Assembly (NCBI GenBank): GCA_947480375.1
Contig: CANKCX010000036.1
Location: 1 to 7,247 of the forward strand
Origin: Actinomycetota bacterium
Lineage (GTDB): Bacteria; Actinomycetota; Actinomycetes; Nanopelagicales; Nanopelagicaceae
Direction of reading: 5' to 3'
Length of the DNA: 7,247 nt
The stretch's first letter is position 1, and each line of letters starts with the position of its first letter. Shown piece by piece: positions 1 to 5,758 of this stretch. Made by a program: the position numbers and the translations under genes. The notes beneath the pieces are model-generated. The model was not told the origin of the DNA, searched no databases, and saw nothing but the letters and a program-made list of their open reading frames with translations.

Positions 1-83
1 CAGATAAAGAGACGGCTGAGAAATTAGCTTTTGAAGCATCTAAAGCTTGTAATAGAAAAGTTGAATTTCGTCCGCTTCACTGA
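1..83 (+). CDS. 3' end of an unidentified gene (possible OmpA-like C-terminus)
   Basis: An open frame runs in from the left edge (first complete codon at base 3) and stops at TGA 81-83, giving the last 26 residues of a protein. The tail contains the string ACNRKVEFRPL. An N-R-(R/K)-V-E-(F/I) string close to the C-terminus is typical of OmpA-like peptidoglycan-binding domains, in which the Asn/Arg pair closes the domain, so an envelope protein is possible. Twenty-six residues are too few to decide. The gene converges on the TipAS-domain gene, with only 13 T-rich bases between the two stop codons and no clear terminator hairpin. The existence of a coding end here is fairly likely; the family assignment is a guess. 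Confidence 0.4.
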   Translation, partial: DKETAEKLAFEASKACNRKVEFRPLH

Positions 84-96
84 CTTTTATTTTAGT

Positions 97-459
97 TTAT
101 TGCGACCAAATCGCGTCATGAACATATTGGGCTAAACCCCTTACTCGGCCGTCATAATATTCTTTGAAGCGCTTGTCCGAGATATAAATAATCGCTAGCT
201 GTTTCTGCATTTCAACTGAACATTCATAAAACCATTTTGAAATTGCGTCCCGATGGGCCACTACAGCTTCCTTAGCTTTGGCCGAGTCGATAGGAAGGCT
301 GTTGCCAAATGCGTAAACAAAAAGTTCAGTCGCAGCTTCCTGATCGATTTTAGCTGCGGCAAAATCCGCCTTTGAATATTTAGAGGTTCTTGAGGTTGAC
401 TGTTTGTAGGCATCGGTATCGCCCCAACGACTTCGAACTTCTTCCTCGTAATCGCTCAT
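97..459 (-). CDS. Stand-alone TipAS antibiotic-recognition domain protein
   Basis: This 120-residue protein matches the TipAS domain (thiopeptide-binding half of the MerR-type regulator TipAL) over its whole length. Visible family features are the E-V-R-x-R-W-G-D-T-D-A-Y-x-x-S entry motif (residues 7-21), the W-F-Y-x-C-S-x-E-M block (76-84), the helix with I-Y-I-S-D-x-R-F (91-98) and the closing G-L-A-x-Y-V-x-D-A-I (108-117). There is no N-terminal winged-helix DNA-binding domain, so it should not act directly as a transcription factor. In Streptomyces TipAL a cysteine about 40 residues from the C-terminus bonds covalently to thiostrepton; Cys80, the only cysteine here, lies at the corresponding distance and may be its equivalent. 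The predicted product is a soluble cytoplasmic helical protein that could sequester a thiopeptide or another hydrophobic ligand. The ATG at 459-457 has no obvious Shine-Dalgarno. The gene lies 28 bases after the DUF1761-type gene on the same strand. Confidence 0.85.
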   Translation of the reverse strand: MSDYEEEVRSRWGDTDAYKQSTSRTSKYSKADFAAAKIDQEAATELFVYAFGNSLPIDSAKAKEAVVAHRDAISKWFYECSVEMQKQLAIIYISDKRFKEYYDGRVRGLAQYVHDAIWSQ

Positions 460-487
460 TAACTTAGGCTATATAGATAAAGAATTA

Positions 488-913
488 TTAATTATAGAAG
501 GCGATTATCGCGCCAGCAATTGTCAGATTGATTGCATCATTTGCCGTTTCGATAAGCCAAACTTTTAAGCTCTCGCCACCAAAGAGTCGGTGTGAAAGTG
601 AAGCGCACATTCCAATACCAACGCCAAGAGCAAAACCAATTCCAGCACCATCAAGAATTCCGATGTCTGTGTGCTTCCCAAGAGAATTAATGATCAAACC
701 TAAAGTCAGCGTTTGAATTAAAACTCCAACGATGGTTCCCCCAAAAAGCAGGGCAGGTTTATTTTGCGCAGAAGTTAGTTGACCTGAAGCGCTACCTTTG
801 GCTTTCATCCAAATCGGATAGAAAGTCTTAGGGCCGAACCAAATTGCGCCGCTGATGAATGAAACAATGAAGGCAACGAGTATGCCGATGAAGTTAAGGC
901 CTGAAAATGTCAT
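488..913 (-). CDS. DUF1761-type four-helix membrane protein
   Basis: This 141-residue integral membrane protein shows the DUF1761 pattern. The first hydrophobic helix (about residues 5-25) runs into the aromatic motif A-I-W-F-G-P, followed by P-I-W-M-K-A. A short polar loop (40-52) is followed by three more helices at about 54-77, 86-106 and 119-139. The G-G-E-S-L-K-V-W-L-I-E string before the last helix is also typical of the family, whose biochemical role is unknown. There is no signal peptide or catalytic motif. The only sensible start is ATG 913-911, which has no Shine-Dalgarno but sits where a leaderless transcript would begin. It lies 69 bases downstream of the alcohol dehydrogenase gene and 28 bases upstream of the TipAS gene, all on one strand. 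No functional link between the three can be seen. Confidence 0.75.
   Translation of the reverse strand: MTFSGLNFIGILVAFIVSFISGAIWFGPKTFYPIWMKAKGSASGQLTSAQNKPALLFGGTIVGVLIQTLTLGLIINSLGKHTDIGILDGAGIGFALGVGIGMCASLSHRLFGGESLKVWLIETANDAINLTIAGAIIAFYN
491..519 (-). promoter_or_regulatory. Candidate sigma-70-type promoter for the TipAS gene
   Basis: On the minus strand TTGCTG (519-514) is followed after exactly 17 bases by a perfect TATAAT (496-491). Transcription would start near 483, leaving a leader of roughly 25 bases before the ATG at 459. The -10 box is formed by the last two sense codons of the upstream DUF1761-type gene, directly before its TAA. A second AT-rich candidate closer to the start (CTATATAG, 476-469) would give an almost leaderless transcript, which could explain the absence of a ribosome binding site. 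This is sequence-pattern evidence only. Confidence 0.35.
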
Positions 914-948
914 GCCGGAATTTTAAAGTATCCGGCACGACAAGTCGT
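914..948 (-). promoter_or_regulatory. Leaderless promoter within paired inverted repeats upstream of the DUF1761-type gene
   Basis: On the minus strand a TAAAAT hexamer (925-920) ends six bases before the A of the ATG at 913. This is the spacing expected if transcription starts on the start codon itself, and it fits the lack of a ribosome binding site. The hexamer lies in the 11-base spacer of a perfect inverted repeat, GCCGGA (914-919) and TCCGGC (931-936). A second short palindrome, ACGAC-AA-GTCGT (937-948), abuts it. A repressor bound to the GCCGGA/TCCGGC site would cover the -10 box and the start. No convincing -35 is visible. As a terminator for the upstream gene it is poor, because no T-run follows. 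Confidence 0.35.
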
Positions 949-982
949 TTAATTGCACCTTAGTGTCAAAGAATTGATCCTC

Positions 983-2041
983 TTATTTGCTGGTAATTAC
1001 CACCTTAAGAGCCTTGGTTTCTGCGGCTCTTCCAAAGGTGTCATAAGCATCAATAAATTGATCGAAGGTAAAGAAGTGTGTGGCAAATTTCTCGGCCCTT
1101 ATCTTCTTACCAACAACCAACTTAAGCAGCAGGGGAGTTGTGTTTGTGTTTACAAGACCCATAGAGATTGAAATGTTTTGAATCCAAAGGTTCTGTAATT
1201 CAAGTGAAACTGGCTTGCCGTGAACTCCGACGTTTGCAACGTGTCCGCCGGGGCGAACAATTTGAGTTGCCATTTCGAAGGTAAGTGGAACTCCCACAGC
1301 TTCGATTGCAACATCAACTCCAGCTCCATCTGTCATGGCCATGACTTGTTCTTTCCATTTATCTTGGCCTGACACGACAGTGTCGGTTGCACCAAATTCG
1401 CGGGATTTTTCTAAGCGATTGGTATCGAGATCAATTGCGATAACGCGGGCTGCGCCATAAAGCGAAGCTGTTGTAATTGCGGCAAGCCCGACTGGGCCAG
1501 TACCGATTACAGCAACAACATCACCGGGTTTAACAGCGCCATATTGAATTCCCATTTCAAATCCGGTTGGCAAAATGTCTGAAAGCATTACAGCTTCAAC
1601 ATCTGTTGTACCAACTGGCATTTTATGAAGTGAATTATCTGCATAAGGTATGCGCACATATTCAGCTTGAGTTCCATCGATAAGGTGGCCAAGTACCCAA
1701 CCTAAACCGGAAACTCCTTCCTCGCCGAGACAATGTGAATACAAACCATTCTTGCAATTGATACATGCTCCACAAGATTTAATGCAAGAAATAATTACGC
1801 GATCACCGACTTTGAAATTAGCTACTGATGTACCTACTTCTGTAATTGTGCCAACACCTTCGTGGCCAAGAATGCGCCCAACTGTTACCGCGGGAACATC
1901 TCCTTTAAGGATGTGCAAATCGGTTCCACAAATTGTCGTGGTTTCAACTTTTATGATTACATCAGTGGGTTTTTCAAGCTTTGGATTTGGCACTTCTTTC
2001 CACTCTTTTAAGCCAGGACCACCATAAACAAGGGCCTTCAT
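983..2041 (-). CDS. Zinc-dependent medium-chain alcohol dehydrogenase
   Basis: This 352-residue protein is a full-length member of the zinc-containing medium-chain dehydrogenase/reductase family, oxidising an alcohol or reducing a carbonyl with a nicotinamide cofactor in the cytoplasm. Catalytic zinc ligands are Cys38 (in I-C-G-T-D-L-H) and His60-Glu61 (in G-H-E-G-V-G), with Asp155 a possible further ligand. The structural zinc site is complete: Cys90, Cys93, Cys96 and Cys104. The Rossmann fold begins at about residue 174, with V-I-G-T-G-P-V-G-L at 178-186. Acidic Asp204 at the end of the second strand suggests NAD rather than NADP. The sequence resembles the FDH-like/secondary-ADH branch, but the substrate cannot be read from it. 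The ATG at 2041 has only a weak GAG upstream. It is the first of three same-strand genes and is divergent from the secreted-protein cluster across 281 bases. Confidence 0.93.
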   Translation of the reverse strand: MKALVYGGPGLKEWKEVPNPKLEKPTDVIIKVETTTICGTDLHILKGDVPAVTVGRILGHEGVGTITEVGTSVANFKVGDRVIISCIKSCGACINCKNGLYSHCLGEEGVSGLGWVLGHLIDGTQAEYVRIPYADNSLHKMPVGTTDVEAVMLSDILPTGFEMGIQYGAVKPGDVVAVIGTGPVGLAAITTASLYGAARVIAIDLDTNRLEKSREFGATDTVVSGQDKWKEQVMAMTDGAGVDVAIEAVGVPLTFEMATQIVRPGGHVANVGVHGKPVSLELQNLWIQNISISMGLVNTNTTPLLLKLVVGKKIRAEKFATHFFTFDQFIDAYDTFGRAAETKALKVVITSK

Positions 2042-2322
2042 TTTTAACTCGATTCTTAAAGTGCAACGATTTCATCTGCGATCTGCATAATGTTTGTTGC
2101 TCTTTCATCATCCTCGTATTGACGCTGTTGGCAACTTGAAAAGCGCTAATTCATATTTAATGAGTGCTACCCCCACGCATTTACATCGCCTTCTATTCGG
2201 CTGTGATTCAGGCAATATCTTCGATAGTGATAGCCCTCGCAAATTCGCGAAATTAATTATTTGCAGACGCAAAGATTCACCTATATCGGATTTACACACA
2301 CGGAGATGAAGGAGAAATTCAA
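2042..2322. promoter_or_regulatory. Divergent intergenic region between the dehydrogenase and the secreted-protein cluster
   Basis: This 281-base gap should hold promoters for both directions. I see no RNA gene and no convincing small coding sequence. Possible regulatory elements are a self-complementary TTCGCGAA (2244-2251) lying between inverted arms GCAAAT (2239-2244) and ATTTGC (2259-2264), a GTTG-G-CAAC dyad (2127-2135), and a repeated ATCTGC (2074-2079 and 2081-2086) close to the dehydrogenase start. No strong promoter for the dehydrogenase is evident on the minus strand. The + strand ends in a good ribosome binding site, AAGGAG at 2309-2314, eight bases before ATG 2323. Confidence 0.4.
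2261..2289 (+). promoter_or_regulatory. Weak candidate promoter for the secreted-protein cluster
   Basis: TTGCAG (2261-2266) is followed after 17 bases by TATCGG (2284-2289); an overlapping TATATC (2282-2287) is a better -10 but leaves only 15 bases. Either would start transcription near 2295 and leave a leader of about 28 bases carrying the AAGGAG at 2309-2314. The TTGCAG overlaps the right arm (ATTTGC) of the inverted repeat at 2239-2264, so a bound protein could block it. The match to consensus is modest. Confidence 0.25.
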
Positions 2323-2952
2323 ATGATTTCAATCAAGAGAAAGTCAATTGCAATTGTTGTTGCGATCGGACTTGCGGCTTCCTTTACATCAGCAGCAAGT
2401 GCAGCAACAAAAACAATTACATGTTACAAAGGAACTACAGTTAAAAAAGTTACTGCCGCTAAACCAAAATGCCCAGCGGGATACACAACTAAAAAACCTG
2501 CAGCTGCTAAACCAGCATCAGGTGGAGCATTTGAATCAACCTACAAAGGCAACATGTCACTTGTGTGGACAGATTCAAGTGTTCAAGCTACATCGATTAC
2601 AGCAACAGGAACAGGTTCAAATCTTGGCTTAACAAATATGTCAGGAACCGGTTCTTCTGCTCCTCAAGCACAATGCAATGGTTTCCAAGGTAAAGGTGTT
2701 TTAAGTGGTGGCGGAAATACTTTGAACGTTGAATTCGCTTCAAGTTCTGAAGCTTGTGCCGATAGCGATGCTGCACCTGCAAATGTAACTTTAAAGGGAA
2801 GCGCAAATATCACAGGCGGAACTGGCAAATATGCCGGAGCATCTGGATCTTTGAAAGTTACCGGAAGTTTCGGAATCAAATCAACAGCAGCAGGTTCTAA
2901 AGAGAGCAGTGCTTTGACAATCACACTTTCAGGAAATGTAGTTACCAAATAG
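2323..2952 (+). CDS. Secreted 209-residue protein with Lys/Cys N-terminal motif and beta-rich domain
   Basis: I do not recognise a named family. The first 27 residues form a Sec signal peptide: a basic start (K5, R6, K7), a hydrophobic core, and Ala-Ser-Ala with cleavage predicted after residue 27. The mature protein opens with a short basic segment containing Cys34 and Cys50 in the arrangement T-C-Y-K-G-T then P-K-C-P-A-G-Y, a motif I recall only loosely from other small exported actinobacterial proteins. An Ala/Lys/Pro linker (about 55-68) leads to a Gly/Ser/Thr-rich domain (about 69-209) with alternating hydrophobic strands, a second cysteine pair (Cys118, Cys145) and G-G-T-G-K-Y-A-G-A-S-G near residues 165-175. 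That string is common in small secreted beta-barrel-like proteins. There is no membrane anchor or lipobox. AAGGAG lies eight bases before the ATG. It is probably the first gene of a three-gene cluster; the next starts 41 bases on. Confidence 0.85.
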   Translation: MISIKRKSIAIVVAIGLAASFTSAASAATKTITCYKGTTVKKVTAAKPKCPAGYTTKKPAAAKPASGGAFESTYKGNMSLVWTDSSVQATSITATGTGSNLGLTNMSGTGSSAPQAQCNGFQGKGVLSGGGNTLNVEFASSSEACADSDAAPANVTLKGSANITGGTGKYAGASGSLKVTGSFGIKSTAAGSKESSALTITLSGNVVTK

Positions 2953-2993
2953 TTAGAAGTAATGAAGTAAACAAACTAGATAAGGAGCAATAA

Positions 2994-3947
2994 ATGAAAA
3001 AAATTATTTCGAGCGTTCTAACCGGCGCTCTAATAATGGCTGGCGGAATAGCTCTCGGTGCACCTGCACATGCAGCAGCAGCAACTCCAACCTTTGTACT
3101 TTCAGGCGGTAACGGAGTTTATGGATTAGATCCAATCTCAATCGTTGCTACTGCTGGCGCAGAAGGAACTGTTAAATTCATGGTTGGTGGCGTAGCCCTT
3201 ACTGGTTGCGATGCATCAGCAACAACATCTGTTGCACCATTCGTAGCTAAGTGTGCTTGGACTCCAGCAGCACCAGGTGCCGCAACTATTACTGCAACAT
3301 TTACTCCAAAGGATGCGGCCGCATTTACAGTAGCAACATCAAATACTTTGGCAGTTAAGGTCGGAACTCCAGTTCAAGGAGTTGTCTCACCAATTCACAT
3401 CTATGTAGATGAAGTTCTCGCTTCAGGTTCTACAGGCGCACTTGCTCCACGTTTCGGACAAGGTTGCACAGTTTCAAGCGAATACATCATTGGACAACAA
3501 ATCGTCTTCCGTGTTTATGCAAATAACGCTGATCAAGGCGGCGCAGTAATGGATTCTTCAAATACTGCATCAGCCTTCATTCAAGTTGTTGGCATGAAAG
3601 ATCCTCTGAAGTTGAGCTATGGAAACCACAGCGGTGTTTCATTCTGGACCGCAGTACTTAATACCGGAACTGCCGAAGGAAAGTACAGCACTCTTGGTGT
3701 TATCAAGTTCAAGGTAACTATGGTTGCCAAGGATCAAAAGACTGCAAAGGTCCTTTCAACAAAGCTTGCACCTAAGAAGGTAAATGGCGCAATAGTTTAC
3801 GATGCTGAAGGCCGTATGGTTTCAGAGCGCGTTACTTACTACCGCACCGTAACAATGAATCCAATTCTTAAGGGTGCAGTTGGAACTTGGGAATCAAACT
3901 TCACTGCAGCATCACAACTAACACTTTATGCAGTTCCAAAGGCATAA
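2994..3947 (+). CDS. Secreted 317-residue protein with Ig-like domain and an unnamed C-terminal domain
   Basis: A Sec signal peptide (Lys2, Lys3, hydrophobic core, Ala-His-Ala) is predicted to be cut after residue 27. Residues about 31-124 resemble a bacterial Ig-like domain of the Big_3 type: G-T-V-K-F (58-62), a central Cys72/Cys87 pair likely to form a disulphide, P-G-A-A-T-I-T-A-T-F (94-103) and a closing S-N-T-L-A-V-K-V strand. Residues about 130-317 form a second beta-rich region with Cys158, F-R-V-Y (172-175), L-S-Y-G-N-H (207-212), F-W-T-A (217-220) and a last strand A-S-Q-L-T-L-Y-A-V (306-314). I cannot name this part. The protein should be exported and either diffuse away or bind the cell surface; no anchor is seen. 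AAGGAG (2982-2987) lies six bases before the ATG. It follows the 209-residue gene by 41 bases and is followed by a long hairpin. Confidence 0.85.
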   Translation: MKKIISSVLTGALIMAGGIALGAPAHAAAATPTFVLSGGNGVYGLDPISIVATAGAEGTVKFMVGGVALTGCDASATTSVAPFVAKCAWTPAAPGAATITATFTPKDAAAFTVATSNTLAVKVGTPVQGVVSPIHIYVDEVLASGSTGALAPRFGQGCTVSSEYIIGQQIVFRVYANNADQGGAVMDSSNTASAFIQVVGMKDPLKLSYGNHSGVSFWTAVLNTGTAEGKYSTLGVIKFKVTMVAKDQKTAKVLSTKLAPKKVNGAIVYDAEGRMVSERVTYYRTVTMNPILKGAVGTWESNFTAASQLTLYAVPKA

Positions 3948-3966
3948 ATAGAAGTAAATAGGAAAG

Positions 3967-4024
3967 CTCCTTAGCGAAGATCGGGGCCGAATTGAGAAAT
4001 CATTTGGCCCCAATCTTTAAGGAG
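3967..4024 (+). other. Long intergenic hairpin with a buried AAGGAG
   Basis: A 58-base stem-loop fills the centre of the 116-base gap between the second and third secreted-protein genes. The outer stem pairs CTCCTTA (3967-3973) with TAAGGAG (4018-4024). After a three-base bulge (3974-3976), AAGAT (3977-3981) pairs with ATCTT (4013-4017). One C/A mismatch follows, then GGGGCCGAAT (3983-3992) pairs with ATTTGGCCCC (4002-4011), including one G-U pair. The loop is nine bases (3993-4001). In all 22 pairs form with one mismatch and one bulge. The buried AAGGAG has no start codon at a usable distance; the next gene uses AAGGAAG at 4052-4058. No T-run follows, so this could be a U-less terminator or attenuator, an mRNA-stability or processing element, or a dispersed palindromic repeat. 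Confidence 0.75.
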
Positions 4025-4063
4025 AATCATAAAAAATTAGATACCGGAGAGAAGGAAGTTGAT

Positions 4064-5758
4064 ATGAAAAATACATTTAATGGAAAGAGCGGATTTAGAT
4101 CTGCTGCACTGAGAATTGCAGTTGCTGCGATTCTTCCAGCTGCATCACTAACTTTTATCGCATCTGCCAATGGCGCAGATGCACCCGTAGCAACAACGTT
4201 GGTTCGTCCGGAAGGATTGCCAAATATTTCAGCACTTCCATTCACTGGTAAGAAATCAGCTACCTTCACCGCACCAACAACAATGGTGAATTTATCTACC
4301 CTTCCTTCCCAGGGAGTAGTTGGAGATGCCTTCAAGATTGAGGGTAAGGCTTTAGAAGCCAATACAGATTATGTTTTAACTTGGTCAACTTCAGATGCTT
4401 CTTGGCTTGCCGGCATCGAACCAAACACAGTCAATTACATGGGAACTTCTTATGTTAATTACAACATCGATATGGCAGATGTAAAAACCGATGCCAACGG
4501 TGCGTTTAGTTTCGCAACAAAGATCCCATCAGATTGGGGCGGAGTTCACGATATTTATGTAGTTAAGAACGGTGTTGCTGCTGGCCACGGTGGAATTCAA
4601 GTTTCACGTAGCTTCACAATGACACCAAAGAGTGGGCCAGTAGGTACACCAATCACTGTTACGTATACCGGCCTTGGACCAAAGCTTTATGCCGCAGGTT
4701 CAGCTCTTATATATGACAATCACTTTGCAGGCGAAATGATGGCTCGTTGGTCACGCGGAACTGCAACAGCAACAATTCTTGCGGCTGGAAAAGTTGGTAA
4801 TCACTTTGTTCAAGCGAACGAAGCGATTTCTTTCTCATACCTAAACGTTCTGCAATCACCAGTGCCTTATGCAAATAGTGGCCAAGGAATCTTCAAGATC
4901 ACTAAAGATCCAGGTGCATTTAAGCCTTATGCAAAGTTCCCAGCGAAGGTAGTGCCAACAGTAAATCAGCGCACAACTCTTTCAAATGTTGGACTTGATC
5001 CAAATACAAAAGCTGTTGCAAAGCTTTCAGTTGAGGATGGTCCAATTGGAACAAAGACAAAGTTTGATGTAACTGGTCTAACAACAACTGGTTCACACCA
5101 AATTGTTTGGGCAACAGTTGTAGGAAACCGAGTTAACTGCACCGGAACCTGCTGGATTTATAACTCAATCCCGCTTGCTACTGTCGAAGTAACTGGAAGC
5201 ACTGTTAGCCAAGAAATTACAGTTCCAGATCACCTAGGTGGTTGGCACGTAGTGCAGATCAAAAAAGGTGATGTCATTGAAGCTCAGACTCTCTTCTATG
5301 TTAAAGAGAGCATCATGAAGTTCTATGACAAAGCTGGCAAAGTAATTGGCGAAGGTCTTGCAAAGGCTGATACATCAGGTTCTGCCGCAGCATTTGCTGC
5401 CGGTGGTGCTGGTAAACCAACAAATACTTTCAAAGAGAATGAAGAGTTCACAATCAGCATCAAGGGTGTTGGTTGGACTCAATTCGATAACACCCTTGCT
5501 GTTACATATGACAACAGCTACATCGGATATGGCTGCGGATTCAACTCAAATGGTTATTTGGTAGTTCATCTTCGTGCAACTGGCGGAGTTGGTACCCACA
5601 TCATTGATCTGCGTCCACTTCTCTATACCCAACAGCCTTCATTTGCCAGCACACCATATGGAATGACTCCAGTGCTGACATCTGAAAACGATTTCCCTGG
5701 CCTTGCTGCGGGATATCAAATCCCTCAATTCCACTTTGCAATTAACGTTGTGAAGTAA
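4064..5758 (+). CDS. Large secreted protein with duplicated A-B-A-B module architecture
   Basis: This 564-residue exported protein matches no family I can name. The start is taken as ATG 4064 because AAGGAAG (4052-4058) lies just upstream and a signal peptide follows directly: basic residues in the first 17, a hydrophobic core at about 19-33, and cleavage near residue 38. Two modules each occur twice. Module A (about 87-186 and 326-420) contains I-P-S-D-W-G-G-V-H-D-I-Y-V-V-K-N-G at 154-170 and the related V-P-D-H-L-G-G-W-H-V-V-Q-I-K-K-G-D at 387-403. Module B (about 190-262 and 458-520) contains Y-D-N at 217 and 482 and V-G-x-H at 244 and 509, 27 residues apart in both copies. A flexible Ala/Gly-rich linker (about 425-457) separates the second A and B. 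Cys359/Cys363 may form a disulphide. The modules look like Ig-type beta sandwiches. No anchor is seen. The last 17 bases overlap the converging exporter gene. Confidence 0.85.
   Translation: MKNTFNGKSGFRSAALRIAVAAILPAASLTFIASANGADAPVATTLVRPEGLPNISALPFTGKKSATFTAPTTMVNLSTLPSQGVVGDAFKIEGKALEANTDYVLTWSTSDASWLAGIEPNTVNYMGTSYVNYNIDMADVKTDANGAFSFATKIPSDWGGVHDIYVVKNGVAAGHGGIQVSRSFTMTPKSGPVGTPITVTYTGLGPKLYAAGSALIYDNHFAGEMMARWSRGTATATILAAGKVGNHFVQANEAISFSYLNVLQSPVPYANSGQGIFKITKDPGAFKPYAKFPAKVVPTVNQRTTLSNVGLDPNTKAVAKLSVEDGPIGTKTKFDVTGLTTTGSHQIVWATVVGNRVNCTGTCWIYNSIPLATVEVTGSTVSQEITVPDHLGGWHVVQIKKGDVIEAQTLFYVKESIMKFYDKAGKVIGEGLAKADTSGSAAAFAAGGAGKPTNTFKENEEFTISIKGVGWTQFDNTLAVTYDNSYIGYGCGFNSNGYLVVHLRATGGVGTHIIDLRPLLYTQQPSFASTPYGMTPVLTSENDFPGLAAGYQIPQFHFAINVVK

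Noticed and set aside
84..130. Terminator between the first partial gene and the TipAS gene
   Set aside because: Only stems of three or four base pairs can be drawn there (for example GCGA/TCGC), and the T-rich stretch is not preceded by a stem.
469..476. CTATATAG palindrome upstream of the TipAS gene as an operator
   Set aside because: It is a short A/T palindrome in an A/T-rich gap, easily explained by composition. It is noted only as an alternative -10 region.
1007..1031. Inverted repeat AAGAGCC/GGCTCTT near the 3' end of the dehydrogenase gene
   Set aside because: The stem is only 7 bp, lies before the stop codon of its own gene and has no T-run. Coding constraint and chance are enough to explain it.
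2094..2332. Open frames of about 71 and 74 codons on both strands of the divergent intergenic region
   Set aside because: They overlap each other, lack convincing ribosome binding sites, show no recognisable motif, and one runs over the start of the 209-residue gene.
3992..4063. TTG-initiated 24-residue extension of the 564-residue protein
   Set aside because: The TTG lies in the hairpin, has no ribosome binding site, and would place a polar segment before the signal peptide. ATG 4064 has a good AAGGAAG upstream and begins directly with the signal peptide.
4027..4362. 111-codon minus-strand frame opposite the start of the 564-residue gene
   Set aside because: It is a shadow of the strongly supported + strand gene, with no motif or ribosome binding site. 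The same holds for the other antisense frames in the secreted-protein genes and for the + strand frames opposite the exporter.
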